Shown here piece after piece: positions 15,034 to 23,632 of a stretch of 64,000 nucleotides of DNA. Position 1 is the stretch's first letter, and each line of letters opens with the position of its first letter. Made by a program: the position numbers and the translations under genes. Source of the DNA: Salibacterium aidingense DSM 18341 (GTDB lineage: Bacteria; Bacillota; Bacilli; Bacillales; Marinococcaceae); assembly GCF_000429685.1 (NCBI RefSeq), contig NZ_AUCI01000018.1, forward strand, positions 1 to 64,000. The letters run 5' to 3'. A model generated the notes under the pieces. That model was not told where the DNA came from. It did not search any database and saw nothing but the letters and a program-made list of their open reading frames with translations.

Positions 15034-16509
15034 ATGCCAGCAAAAACAGGAGCGGAGTATAAAGAAAGATTAAGACAGGCGAAAAATAATGTCTATATTC
15101 ACGGGGAGCGGGTGGAGGATCCTACTACCCATCCGGCATTCAAGAATGTTATTGATTCGATGGCCCATCTCTATGATCTACAGCATGAGAAGCCGGAAAA
15201 AATGCTGTACACGTCTCCGGCTTCCGGAGACAAAGTTGGAATGACGTTTTACCGGCCGCAGACCATTGATGATCTAATGAAACGCCGGGAAGCTATACAG
15301 GAATGGGCAAAAACATCCGGCGGTATGCTCGGCCGTTCCCCGGACTACTTGAACGCAGAAGTGATGGCGATGGGAGTCGCAAATGATTTGTTTGGCGAAG
15401 ATGATCCGATGTTTGCTGAAAACGCGAAAAACTATTACGACTATGCCAGAGAAAATGATGTCAGCCTGACTCACACTTTGATTCACCCTCAGGTGAACCG
15501 GCAGAAGGCCCAGCACGAACAAAAAGATGCCAATGTAGCGCTGCATTTAGTAGAAAAGCATGCCGACGGTATTATTGTAGACGGCGCACGGCTGTTAGCT
15601 ACGCAGGGCGGCATTACCGATGAAATTCTTGTATTCCCCTCCACAGTGAAAAAATCCGGAGAGCATGACGACCCCTATTCCCTCGCCTTCGTCGTGCCGA
15701 ATAACACACCTGGGTTGAAATATATCAGCCGGGAGTCGTTTGACTACGGCAAGAGTGAATGGGATCACCCACTAAGCAGCCGTTTTGAAGAAGGAGATGC
15801 CATCGTTTATTTTGATAACGTTTTCGTTCCGTGGGAAAAAGTTTTCGTATGCGGAAACTCGTCCATATGTAACCGAACGTTCCTGGAAACAAATGCTGTC
15901 GTGCATATGTCTCACCAGGTCGTTTCGAAGAATGTGGTGAAAACAGAGTTTCTTCTCGGTGTCGTATTGAAGCTCATGGATGCAATTGGTATCGATCAGT
16001 TCCAGCACGTCCAGGATAAAGGCACAGAAATCATGCTTACGCTGGAAACCATGAAATCCCACCTTTTCCGCGCGGAACACAACGCTTCCCTTGATAAATG
16101 GGGCACGATGACACCTGACTTTGAAGCGTTAAATGCGGCGAGAAACTGGTATCCAAGAATTTATCCGCGCCTTGTAGAAATTCTGCGGATATTAGGGGCC
16201 TCCGGATTGATGGGGATTCCGACAGAGGAGGACTTCCACAATGAAGAAATCGGACATCTTGTCAACCGCGGCCTGCAGGCGAAAAACCTTGAAGGCTATG
16301 AAAGAGTGAAATTGTTCCGTCTGGCCTGGGATTTAACCATGAGTGCGTTTGGCAGCCGGCAGATGCATTACGAATACTATTTCTTCGGCGATCCCATCAA
16401 AATGGGCATGGCATACTTCGATCAGTTTGATAAAGAGCCTTACAAAAAATACGTGGAAGACTTTTTGGACAGTGTGAAAACGTCCAAACCGGATTTCACA
16501 AATATCTAA
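15034..16509 (+). CDS. hpaB: 4-hydroxyphenylacetate 3-monooxygenase, oxygenase subunit
   Basis: A 491-residue FADH2-dependent monooxygenase of the HpaB/HpaH family with the acyl-CoA-dehydrogenase-like fold. It starts MPAKTGAEYKERLRQ and carries the family stretches HERxDP-like YIHGERVEDPTTHPAF, GRSPDYLNA, HTLIHPQVNRQK and VFVPWEKVF. It hydroxylates 4-hydroxyphenylacetate to 3,4-dihydroxyphenylacetate using FADH2 supplied by the HpaC reductase encoded four genes downstream. A good AGGAGGAG ribosome site precedes it, 32 bases after hpaE. It is single copy in the window, unlike hpaE and hpaD. Confidence 0.92.
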   Translation: MPAKTGAEYKERLRQAKNNVYIHGERVEDPTTHPAFKNVIDSMAHLYDLQHEKPEKMLYTSPASGDKVGMTFYRPQTIDDLMKRREAIQEWAKTSGGMLGRSPDYLNAEVMAMGVANDLFGEDDPMFAENAKNYYDYARENDVSLTHTLIHPQVNRQKAQHEQKDANVALHLVEKHADGIIVDGARLLATQGGITDEILVFPSTVKKSGEHDDPYSLAFVVPNNTPGLKYISRESFDYGKSEWDHPLSSRFEEGDAIVYFDNVFVPWEKVFVCGNSSICNRTFLETNAVVHMSHQVVSKNVVKTEFLLGVVLKLMDAIGIDQFQHVQDKGTEIMLTLETMKSHLFRAEHNASLDKWGTMTPDFEALNAARNWYPRIYPRLVEILRILGASGLMGIPTEEDFHNEEIGHLVNRGLQAKNLEGYERVKLFRLAWDLTMSAFGSRQMHYEYYFFGDPIKMGMAYFDQFDKEPYKKYVEDFLDSVKTSKPDFTNI

Positions 16510-16521
16510 GGGGTGGACCTT

Positions 16522-17502
16522 ATGAATTTTGATATTATTCGATGCGGTCGTGCTGTCCTTCATGTGACTGATCTGGAAAAGTCGAGAGCGTTTTACGATG
16601 CTCTCGGCTTCATTGAAACCGATTCTGATGACGACAATATCTTTTTCCGCGGCCTGGAAGAACACAATCATCACAGCCTCTGGCTGAAAAAGAAAGCAGA
16701 ACCGGCTCTGGAAGTGATTAGTTATAAAGTCCGGTCTGAAGAAGACCTACAGGCGCTGGCTCATTTTTTTGAAAAGCAGGACAGGAAAGTAAAATGGATG
16801 GAAGCCGGCACCCAAAAAGCAGTAGGTCGCTCGCTCCGGGTCATGGATCCAGCCGGGATGCCGGTGGAATATTATGCGGAAATGGAAACCGTGGATCGCA
16901 TGCTGCAGCGCTATGAGGTCTACAAAGGCGCCAAAGTGCAGCGCATTGACCATTTCAACTGCATGGTAAGCAATGTGGAAGCAGCGCATGATTATTATAT
17001 TGACCAGCTTGGGTTTGCCTGCTCGGAATACACGGCAGGCGAGGAAGAAAGAATCTGGGCGGCCTGGCTGCACCGGAAGCCGAGCGTGCATGATGTAGCG
17101 TTTATGAATGGACCCGGTCCTCGTCTTCACCACATTGGTTTCTGGTTGAAAGACCCGATGAGTCTGATTGACGGGTGTGATTATCTGGCTTCGCTTGGCT
17201 ACGGGCCCAGCATCGAACGCGGGCCGGGCAGGCACGGGCTCTCCAACGCATTTTTCCTCTATCTGCGCGATCCGGACGGCCACCGCATCGAGTTGTATAA
17301 CGGTGATTACCTGACGAGCGACCCGGACTTCAAACCGATCCGCTGGGATTTGAATGATCCGATGCGCCAGACGTTCTGGGGCCACGAAGCACCGGACAGC
17401 TGGTTTGAGGAAGCGACAGAGGTACTGGATATTCATACAGGAAAAATCCGGCCGCTGCAGGAGCCGTTGTTGAAAAAAAGAAAACCGAATTTTGTGACCT
17501 GA
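16522..17502 (+). CDS. hpaD: 3,4-dihydroxyphenylacetate 2,3-dioxygenase (copy 1)
   Basis: A 326-residue extradiol dioxygenase of the vicinal-oxygen-chelate type, similar in layout to the Gram-positive homoprotocatechuate dioxygenases. Likely metal ligands are His144 (DHFNCMV), one of the His pair at 203-204 (RLHHIGFW) and Glu257 (HRIELYNGD). It opens the ring of 3,4-dihydroxyphenylacetate between C2 and C3 to give 5-carboxymethyl-2-hydroxymuconate semialdehyde. The ATG at 16522 was chosen over a GTG three codons upstream because the copy at 26532 begins at the same residue and a GGGGTGG ribosome site fits. It lies 12 bases after hpaB. Confidence 0.92.
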   Translation: MNFDIIRCGRAVLHVTDLEKSRAFYDALGFIETDSDDDNIFFRGLEEHNHHSLWLKKKAEPALEVISYKVRSEEDLQALAHFFEKQDRKVKWMEAGTQKAVGRSLRVMDPAGMPVEYYAEMETVDRMLQRYEVYKGAKVQRIDHFNCMVSNVEAAHDYYIDQLGFACSEYTAGEEERIWAAWLHRKPSVHDVAFMNGPGPRLHHIGFWLKDPMSLIDGCDYLASLGYGPSIERGPGRHGLSNAFFLYLRDPDGHRIELYNGDYLTSDPDFKPIRWDLNDPMRQTFWGHEAPDSWFEEATEVLDIHTGKIRPLQEPLLKKRKPNFVT

Positions 17503-17520
17503 TCGTCAGGGAGGTTGAAT

Positions 17521-18966
17521 ATGCTCAAAAAGGAAATACCTGCTTATCAGTCTTTATTTATAAATGGAGAATGGACAGAAGCGAAGGAATATACACCGCT
17601 TTACGCTCCCTTTGATCAAAAAGAATTGACGAAGATCCCATCAGCCGGTGAAGACGAAGCGGAAGCTGCGATTGCTTCAGCGGTTCGAGTAAAAAGCGTA
17701 ATGCAGCAGATGCCCGCTCACCAACGCAGCCGGATTCTTTCCAATCTTGCGCGCCTGCTTGAGGAAAACATGGAACGAGCGGCGGAACTGATTGCCCTGG
17801 AAGCGGCAAAACCAATTACAACGGCGAGAGGCGAAGTGGCCCGCACCATTCAGACGTACACGTTTGCTTCTCAGGCAGCCAATCAGTTATACGGGGAAAC
17901 CCTCCCAATGGATGCGGCGCCCGGAGGTGAAAACCGCGTGGGATTTACGACACCTGAACCAATCGGAGTGGTCGGGGCCATCACCCCCTTCAATTTCCCT
18001 ATGAATCTTGTCGCGCATAAAGTAGGGCCGGCCATAGCTGCTGGAAATACAATTGTATTAAAGCCGGCTTCCCAGACACCACTTTCCGCTTATTTTCTTG
18101 CTGAATTGCTTGTAGAAGCAGGGCTTCCCGCCGGTGCTCTTCAAGTGATTACCGGAAGCGGACGTCTGATTGGCGATAAAATTGTTAAGGATGATAGAGT
18201 CAGCATGATTACGTTTACCGGAAGCCCGGAAGTTGGAAAGCAGATCCGCAGCCGTGCCGGACTAAAGAGAACGACCCTGGAGCTTGGTTCCAACGCAGCA
18301 GTTATCATCGACGAAGATATAGAGCTTGACAGGATGGTGCCGCGCTGCGTACAGGGAGCATTTGCCTTCCAGGGCCAGGTCTGCATATCGCTGCAGCGGA
18401 TTTATGTTCATGAAAACGTATATAAAACATTTGTTGATAAATTTACCGAAGAGACGAAGAAGTTAAAAACAGGCGATCCTCTGCAGGAAGATACGAACGT
18501 TTCAGCGATGATTTCACAAGACGATGTGGATCGAGCCCTTTCCTGGATCAAAGAAGCCGAACAGAGCGGAGCCAAGGTTGAAACTGGCGGAACAAATGAA
18601 GGAAACATTGTGCTTCCGACTGTGTTAACAGGGGTGAACCGGGAGCAGAAAGTCTCCTGTGAGGAAGTGTTCGCGCCGATTGTGATGATCAACAGGGTAT
18701 CATCAGTGGAAGAAGCTATCGAAGAAGTGAACGATTCCCGGTATGGATTGCAGGCTGGCATTTACACGAGCGATATTCAGAAAGCGATGAACGCTTCGGA
18801 AAAATTGGAGGTTGGAGGCGTGTTGATCAATGACATTCCAACGTTCCGGGTCGATCATATGCCGTACGGTGGTGTGAAAGAAAGCGGAACCGGGCGGGAA
18901 GGCATCAAGTACGCGGTGGAAGAAATGACGGAGCTGAAGCTCACCGTGATCAACAATAATTTTTAA
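17521..18966 (+). CDS. NAD(P)-dependent aldehyde dehydrogenase, possible succinate-semialdehyde dehydrogenase
   Basis: A 481-residue aldehyde dehydrogenase distinct from HpaE. The cofactor loop ITPFNFPMNLVAHK, the catalytic Glu in LELGSNAAV (Glu254) and the Cys in FQGQVCISLQR are intact. In the homoprotocatechuate pathway the final aldol cleavage gives pyruvate and succinate semialdehyde, so an operon-encoded succinate-semialdehyde dehydrogenase would complete the route. That is inference from position, as the sequence alone resembles the broad lactaldehyde/sulfoacetaldehyde-type subgroup. The start at 17521 has GGAGG six bases upstream; a TTG two codons earlier overlaps that ribosome site. 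A truncated relative lies at 27518. Confidence 0.85.
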   Translation: MLKKEIPAYQSLFINGEWTEAKEYTPLYAPFDQKELTKIPSAGEDEAEAAIASAVRVKSVMQQMPAHQRSRILSNLARLLEENMERAAELIALEAAKPITTARGEVARTIQTYTFASQAANQLYGETLPMDAAPGGENRVGFTTPEPIGVVGAITPFNFPMNLVAHKVGPAIAAGNTIVLKPASQTPLSAYFLAELLVEAGLPAGALQVITGSGRLIGDKIVKDDRVSMITFTGSPEVGKQIRSRAGLKRTTLELGSNAAVIIDEDIELDRMVPRCVQGAFAFQGQVCISLQRIYVHENVYKTFVDKFTEETKKLKTGDPLQEDTNVSAMISQDDVDRALSWIKEAEQSGAKVETGGTNEGNIVLPTVLTGVNREQKVSCEEVFAPIVMINRVSSVEEAIEEVNDSRYGLQAGIYTSDIQKAMNASEKLEVGGVLINDIPTFRVDHMPYGGVKESGTGREGIKYAVEEMTELKLTVINNNF

Positions 18967-18978
18967 CGAGGTGATAAC

Positions 18979-19455
18979 ATGGATGATCGCATGTTTAAAG
19001 CAGCGATGGGGAAATTTGCGACAGGGGTAACGGTCATTACGACGGAAGTAGACGGTCAGGTCCACGGCATGACAGCCAACGCGTTTATGTCGGTCTCCAT
19101 TGACCCGAAACTGATTTTGATTTCGGTGGCGGACAAAGCAAAAATGCATGATTTAATAAAACAGTCCGGGAAATTTGCGGTAAGTATTCTGGCAGAACAT
19201 CAACAGGAGATGTCGATGGTATTTGCGGGGCAGATCAAGGATCGAGAAATAGCATTCGCCCGTTTTGAAAATCTTCCAGTTATTGAAGATTCTCTCGTAA
19301 CCATTGCCTGCGATGTGCATGATACTCACCCCGCCGGCGACCATACACTATTTGTCGGCGCGGTACAGAACCTGCACCTGCAGGAGGACGAACCACTCGC
19401 CATTTATGAGGGAAAGTACAAAGATTTGCAGGATAAGGTAACCAGCGAAGTATAA
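18979..19455 (+). CDS. hpaC: 4-hydroxyphenylacetate 3-monooxygenase, flavin reductase subunit
   Basis: A 158-residue flavin reductase of the HpaC-like FMN-binding split-barrel family. The marker FATGVTVITTEVDGQVHGMTANAFMS is split here by position: FATGVTVITT (about 13-22) and HGMTANAF (about 30-37), with the C-terminal GDHTLFVGAV strand. It uses NADH to reduce free FAD, which HpaB then uses. It follows the aldehyde dehydrogenase by 12 bases with a GAGGTGA ribosome site and is followed by an FAD synthetase-like gene, so the operon seems to encode both cofactor supply and use. Confidence 0.9.
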   Translation: MDDRMFKAAMGKFATGVTVITTEVDGQVHGMTANAFMSVSIDPKLILISVADKAKMHDLIKQSGKFAVSILAEHQQEMSMVFAGQIKDREIAFARFENLPVIEDSLVTIACDVHDTHPAGDHTLFVGAVQNLHLQEDEPLAIYEGKYKDLQDKVTSEV

Positions 19456-19469
19456 GAAGGAGGGGCACC

Positions 19470-20351
19470 ATGAGAACCATTCATGTCAAGCATCCCATTG
19501 GGACAACGCTGCAGAAGAACAGTGAGCCCTGTGTGATGGCGCTCGGGTTCTTCGACGGCGTTCACCTGGGCCACCGGGAAATCATTAAAACAGCCAAATT
19601 GATCGCCGGCCAAAAAAACCTGAAACTGGCGGTTATGACCTTTTTTCCTCATCCAAGTACTGTTATCAAAAAAGGAAGCCAGATTACCCGCTATATCACA
19701 CCGCTGTCCGTGAAGGAAAGGATGTTTGAAAAACTGGGGGTCGATCTATTGTACGTCGTGGAGTTTGACATGAACGTCGCCAAGGTGCCGCATAAAGTCT
19801 TTGTTGATGACTACCTGTATGGCCTGCGCTGCCATCATGCTGTCGCCGGCTTTGATTACACGTACGGATTCAAGGGAGAAGGAAACATGGCTCAGCTGAA
19901 TCTGGATGCTGAAGGCCGTTTTGGGGTAACAACAGTGGAAAAAATGGAAAAACAGAGCCACAAAGTCAGTTCCTCTCTTCTCCGCGGGCTGATCTCCTCT
20001 GGGCAGGTGGAGCATGTCCCGTCCTACCTCGGAGGTCGTTATGAAATACAGGGGATTCTCAGACAAGAGAATCATCAGTACCGGATGTATATAGACGTCG
20101 ATTATTTTCTCCCTTCTCCGGGAACGTACGAGGTGACGCTGAAAAACGGACCTGTTGTCACAAAGGGAATGTGTGAAGTGAGCTCTTCAGACCAACCGGG
20201 AGAGTTACGCATCAGCACTTTTTATGATTGTCCCTTTGAAGATCACACTCCCGTCCAGCTGTTGTGGGAAAACTTTATTGCCGATTACGACATGAATGCA
20301 TTCCATGCCCAGCTTCCCCTGGATGAGATGGAATTACGTATTAGTGAATAA
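19470..20351 (+). CDS. FAD synthetase-like protein (RibF N-terminal type without a clear riboflavin kinase domain)
   Basis: A 293-residue protein whose first 190 residues match the FMN adenylyltransferase domain of RibF: GFFDGVHLGHREII (about 25-38), TFFPHPS, VDDYLYGLRCHHAVAG, and the SSSLLRGLISSG loop. The C-terminal 100 residues lack the recognisable riboflavin kinase signatures (GRxLGFPTAN) and look like a degenerate beta barrel. A one-domain enzyme would make FAD from FMN and ATP. Its place as the last gene of the hpaB/hpaC operon, 14 bases after hpaC and just before a strong terminator, suggests a dedicated FAD supply for the two-component hydroxylase. Housekeeping RibF would be elsewhere. 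Confidence 0.8.
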   Translation: MRTIHVKHPIGTTLQKNSEPCVMALGFFDGVHLGHREIIKTAKLIAGQKNLKLAVMTFFPHPSTVIKKGSQITRYITPLSVKERMFEKLGVDLLYVVEFDMNVAKVPHKVFVDDYLYGLRCHHAVAGFDYTYGFKGEGNMAQLNLDAEGRFGVTTVEKMEKQSHKVSSSLLRGLISSGQVEHVPSYLGGRYEIQGILRQENHQYRMYIDVDYFLPSPGTYEVTLKNGPVVTKGMCEVSSSDQPGELRISTFYDCPFEDHTPVQLLWENFIADYDMNAFHAQLPLDEMELRISE

Positions 20352-20360
20352 TCTTCATAC

Positions 20361-20400
20361 AAAAAGAAGCGGATGCTGCTATCCTCATCCGCTTCTTTTT
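20361..20400 (+). terminator. Terminator of the hpaE-hpaB-hpaD operon
   Basis: AAAAGAAGCGGATG and CATCCGCTTCTTTT form a 14-pair stem with a 10-base loop and a T run, starting ten bases after the FAD synthetase stop. Confidence 0.92.
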
Positions 20401-20673
20401 ATATTTGTACATATCTATGCCTGGTTTTAGCAGGGGGGAAACAGGGATAGTCCTGTTGATTTGGACTAGAATAAAACCTTTTTGAAAGGGAGCTGTTTGA
20501 TTACTTTCCCGGCAGATGTGTCGAAAAGTTATGCCAAGCAGGGGCATCACAACTTTTTAAGCGAAACAAGGCTCATGATAGGAGGAAGAAGGCTGAGTCT
20601 GCTGTGAAATAATAAGATATGTCAAATGTCTAATGAAATATGTAATAGATGAGCGGCGGTGATTCTGCTAATA

Positions 20674-20697
20674 TAATATATGAAATCATATAAATTA
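20674..20697 (+). promoter_or_regulatory. Shared AT-rich operator, copy D (Rieske operon)
   Basis: TAATATAT, GAAATC, ATATAAATTA. The core TATGAAATCATA is a perfect dyad. It lies about 112 bases before the Rieske alpha-subunit start. Confidence 0.65.
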
Positions 20698-20793
20698 GAA
20701 CTTCCAACAGCGGAATTTTTAAGCACGCTTGGGGCAGAAAAAATTCTGAAAAAAATGATTAATCCAAATGTTGAAGGCACTGTCAAAAAATGA
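20680..20793 (+). CDS. Possible 37-residue small ORF before the Rieske genes
   Basis: The frame encodes MKSYKLELPTAEFLS at its start and ends NPNVEGTVKK. Composition is protein-like and it ends 15 bases before the Rieske alpha gene. There is no Shine-Dalgarno sequence and the ATG lies inside the operator, so it may be a leader peptide or chance. No family was recognised. Confidence 0.25.
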   Translation: MKSYKLELPTAEFLSTLGAEKILKKMINPNVEGTVKK

Positions 20794-20808
20794 GTGAGGT
20801 GAACATCA

Positions 20809-22143
20809 ATGAACGCCAAAGAGCTGAAACAAGTAAAGGAACAGTTAAAGGAAGGCCACTTTCCGCAGTGGATGGTAACAGATCCCGATATTTACAAGCT
20901 GGAACAGGATAAGATTTTTGCGAAAACATGGCTGTTTATCGGGCATGAATCCGAGGTGAAAGAACCCGGTGATTACGTTACACGCATGATGGCGGAAGAC
21001 CCAGTATTGATGATGAAAAACAAGCAGGGGGAAATCAACGTTTTTCTTAATTCCTGTTCGCACCGGGGAACGCGCTTATGTACCGAAGATTACGGAAATA
21101 AGAAAGCGCATACATGCCCGTATCACGGCTGGACCTATAGTCTGGACGGCGATTTGATCGGCGTTGTCGCGGGCAATAAAGTGTTTGGTGAAAAAATGGA
21201 TAAAGGCGACTGGGGTCTTCGCCCGATCCCAAGGGTGGAAAGCTATCAGGGAATGATATTCGGAAATCTGGATCCAGAGGCGGAACCGCTGGAGGATTAC
21301 CTTGGAAACATGAAGTGGTATTTTGATATCATGCTTGGCCGCAGCGACGGCGGTATGGAAGTATGGGGGGTGCCGCACCGCTGGGTGGCAAAGGCGAACT
21401 GGAAGATGACAAGTGAAAACTTCGCGGCGGATCCGTACCACGTCCAGACCACCCACCGCTCGGCAGTCGAACTGGAATTGACCCCGAAAGACCCAATGTA
21501 CGCTTCTTACGGTCATCAGGTCGTGTTGGACAATGGACATGGTATTAACGTTATAACTTCAGAAACTGGACGCTCCCGTCTGAAATATCAGGGGATGCCG
21601 GAGGACATGTGGCCAATGTTTGAACGGAACCTGACCGAAAATCAACAAGAGGTGTTTTCAAGAGTAACGAACTTTGTAGGCGGTGTCTTTCCAAACCTCT
21701 CTTTTATCAGTACCCAGAGCGGGTCGGAAGGAAACGGGCACAATCACTTGAATTTCCGGGTATGGAGACCGCTTGGTCCGGACAAAATTGAAATCCTTGT
21801 GTGGTTCATGATTGACAAAGCCCTGCCATATGAATTTAAGAAAAAATCATATCGAGGGTTTCTCAATACGTTTGGCGCAGCCGGAACCCTGGAACAGGAT
21901 GATACAGAAAACTGGGCTCGCATCGTAGAAGCAAGTCAGGGCAAAATGGCCCGGGATCGCAGCCTGAATTATAATAATGTAATTAACTACCTTATGGGAT
22001 TTGACAACTTAGAGCCGGATAAAGAGTTTCCAGGCCCGGGAACGGCGTATCCTTCCTGTTATACGGACCATATCGCAAGAAGTATGCACCGGTACTGGTT
22101 AAGTCTGATCACAGCGGACATGGAAGAGGAGGAAAAAGTATGA
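20809..22143 (+). CDS. Aromatic ring-hydroxylating dioxygenase, Rieske alpha subunit
   Basis: A 444-residue Rieske oxygenase large subunit. The [2Fe-2S] ligands are Cys83 and His85 (CSHRG) and Cys103 and His106 (CPYHGW). The mononuclear iron site is the D-x2-H-x4-H block ENFAADPYHVQTTH, with Asp208, His211 and His216. The N-terminus (DPDIYKLEQDKIFAKTW) places it in the naphthalene/biphenyl/phenylpropionate-type group of alpha3beta3 enzymes that add both atoms of O2 to an aromatic ring. The substrate is unknown; a phenylacetate- or phenylpropionate-like compound would fit the surrounding hpa genes. It overlaps the beta-subunit gene by four bases (ATGA) and is preceded by the shared operator. 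Confidence 0.92.
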   Translation: MNAKELKQVKEQLKEGHFPQWMVTDPDIYKLEQDKIFAKTWLFIGHESEVKEPGDYVTRMMAEDPVLMMKNKQGEINVFLNSCSHRGTRLCTEDYGNKKAHTCPYHGWTYSLDGDLIGVVAGNKVFGEKMDKGDWGLRPIPRVESYQGMIFGNLDPEAEPLEDYLGNMKWYFDIMLGRSDGGMEVWGVPHRWVAKANWKMTSENFAADPYHVQTTHRSAVELELTPKDPMYASYGHQVVLDNGHGINVITSETGRSRLKYQGMPEDMWPMFERNLTENQQEVFSRVTNFVGGVFPNLSFISTQSGSEGNGHNHLNFRVWRPLGPDKIEILVWFMIDKALPYEFKKKSYRGFLNTFGAAGTLEQDDTENWARIVEASQGKMARDRSLNYNNVINYLMGFDNLEPDKEFPGPGTAYPSCYTDHIARSMHRYWLSLITADMEEEEKV

Positions 22144-22640
22144 ACGCTCAATTGCAATATGAAGTAGAGCAGTTTTACTATCATGAAGCATATCTGCTGG
22201 ATCACCGCCGCTATGAAGATTGGCTGAACCTGCTGGCGGATGATATTCAGTATGCGATGCCGCTGCGGGTCACGGTGGATAATAAGGAAGGTTCAAATAT
22301 TAATGAAAACATGACGTACCTTGATGAAAGGAAACCAGATCTGGAATTGCGGGTCGAACGTTTATTTACGAAGTCCGCGTGGGTGGATAATCCGGCGACC
22401 CGTCAGCGTCATTATATCCATAATGTTGTCATTCACGAGGGGGAAGCCCCGGAGGAATACCATGTGCACAGCTGCTTTTTATATAAACGCAGCCGCAGTT
22501 CAGAAATAGAAACAGAGGAGTTATTCGGAGAACGGGAAGATGTCCTCCGCAAAACAGAGGGAAAATTTACCATTGTTTCCCGTCGTATTTATCCGGACCA
22601 ACCCGTGTTAACGGTCAAAAACCTTGCCATGTTTCTCTGA
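22140..22640 (+). CDS. Aromatic ring-hydroxylating dioxygenase, beta subunit
   Basis: A 166-residue small subunit of the SnoaL/NTF2-like fold. It starts MNAQLQYEVEQFYYHEAYLLD and has the typical YEDWLNLLADDIQYAMP stretch and the C-terminal RRIYPDQPVLTVKNLAMFL end of this family. It is structural and supports the alpha3beta3 assembly. It shares four bases with the alpha-subunit gene, so the two are translationally coupled. It runs towards the araC gene on the other strand with only seven bases between the stop codons and no clear terminator. Confidence 0.92.
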   Translation: MNAQLQYEVEQFYYHEAYLLDHRRYEDWLNLLADDIQYAMPLRVTVDNKEGSNINENMTYLDERKPDLELRVERLFTKSAWVDNPATRQRHYIHNVVIHEGEAPEEYHVHSCFLYKRSRSSEIETEELFGEREDVLRKTEGKFTIVSRRIYPDQPVLTVKNLAMFL

Positions 22641-22647
22641 CAACAGG

Positions 22648-23544
22648 TTAAATATGATCTCCGTTGCGCCGGTACTCAGCAGGGCTGACTCCGACCGTCT
22701 GGCGGAAAGCTCTGCTTAACTGACTCTGCTCGTCAAAGCCGATTGTTTCAGCAACCTGTTTTAGGGGCATGGTGGTTGATAGCAGCAGTTCTCTCGCTTT
22801 TTGCATCCGCACCATTCGTACGTACTCCATAGGTGCCATCTTTAAGTGTTTGCGAAATAAGAGGCTTAAGTGGCTTTCGCTTAAATACACTTCATCGGCG
22901 AGTCTTTTTAACGTTAACTTTTCAGCAAGATGATCGTTAATAAAGTAAAACAGTTGTTGGAAACGGGTATCCACGGTTGGAAAAAGTTCCTCCGCGTAAG
23001 GCTGCAGCAGAGAAAGTACAGTTTGAAGCCAGTTCAGGGTCAATGCATTAAAAGTTAAAAGGCGGATGGTTTGGTTTAAATCAAACTGAAGCTTCCCATT
23101 TTCAGGAGAAAAAGGGTTCCGCTTCTCTGGAGACCATTCCTGCAGCAGCTGCTGCCATAAATCCAGAAGCTGTTTGGTTTCAGGTGTTTCTGCAAGTCTG
23201 GTGATAATAGGAAACTGGTATAAAGACATGAGATGAAATGGACCAAGCCGATTTTCCAGGGCAATTTCAAAATGATCGAGGCCTTTTTCTTTGGACTTAA
23301 GTATTTCAAACGGCACTTGAGACGGGAAAACAACAAGCTCTCCTTCTTGTACATGATAGGACACATCATTAATTTTGACAGTTTTTTCCCCCGCGTGCAC
23401 ATACCAGAACACAGTATAAGGACGGTCCGTCTTGTCGATGCTCCATTCCGGTGCTCTTTTGTTCCGGTCAATGCGGTGAATGCGGAAATAGGTTTGGTGC
23501 AGCTCGTTAAATAATTTTGAATGGGGGTGAAGGTCGGCAGCCAT
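22648..23544 (-). CDS. AraC family transcriptional regulator
   Basis: A 298-residue AraC/XylS regulator. It has an N-terminal cupin sensor domain ([28 protein letters not shown] region, about residues 45-75) and two C-terminal helix-turn-helix motifs ([21 protein letters not shown] and [22 protein letters not shown]). The ATG at 23544 was chosen because the upstream extension would be a proline- and phenylalanine-rich hydrophobic stretch overlapping the divergent reductase gene. It lies between the dioxygenase genes and the divergent reductase-ferredoxin pair and is the obvious local regulator of that system. Confidence 0.85.
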   Translation of the reverse strand: MAADLHPHSKLFNELHQTYFRIHRIDRNKRAPEWSIDKTDRPYTVFWYVHAGEKTVKINDVSYHVQEGELVVFPSQVPFEILKSKEKGLDHFEIALENRLGPFHLMSLYQFPIITRLAETPETKQLLDLWQQLLQEWSPEKRNPFSPENGKLQFDLNQTIRLLTFNALTLNWLQTVLSLLQPYAEELFPTVDTRFQQLFYFINDHLAEKLTLKRLADEVYLSESHLSLLFRKHLKMAPMEYVRMVRMQKARELLLSTTMPLKQVAETIGFDEQSQLSRAFRQTVGVSPAEYRRNGDHI

Positions 23545-23632
23545 TGGTTCGAAACACTCCTTTAAGAAAAGAATGATAGAAACAGCGGAGGCTGTCAATA
23601 AGAGAAAAAGATGGGGAAGGAGGAAAAATAGA

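Larger units (their letters stand above)
20401..20808. other. Intergenic region before the Rieske operon
   Basis: About 400 bases with no conventional gene. The right part holds a copy of the shared AT-rich operator (20674-20697) and a 37-codon ORF (20680-20793) that starts inside the operator. The left part (20401-20640) shows no recognisable element. Confidence 0.5.
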
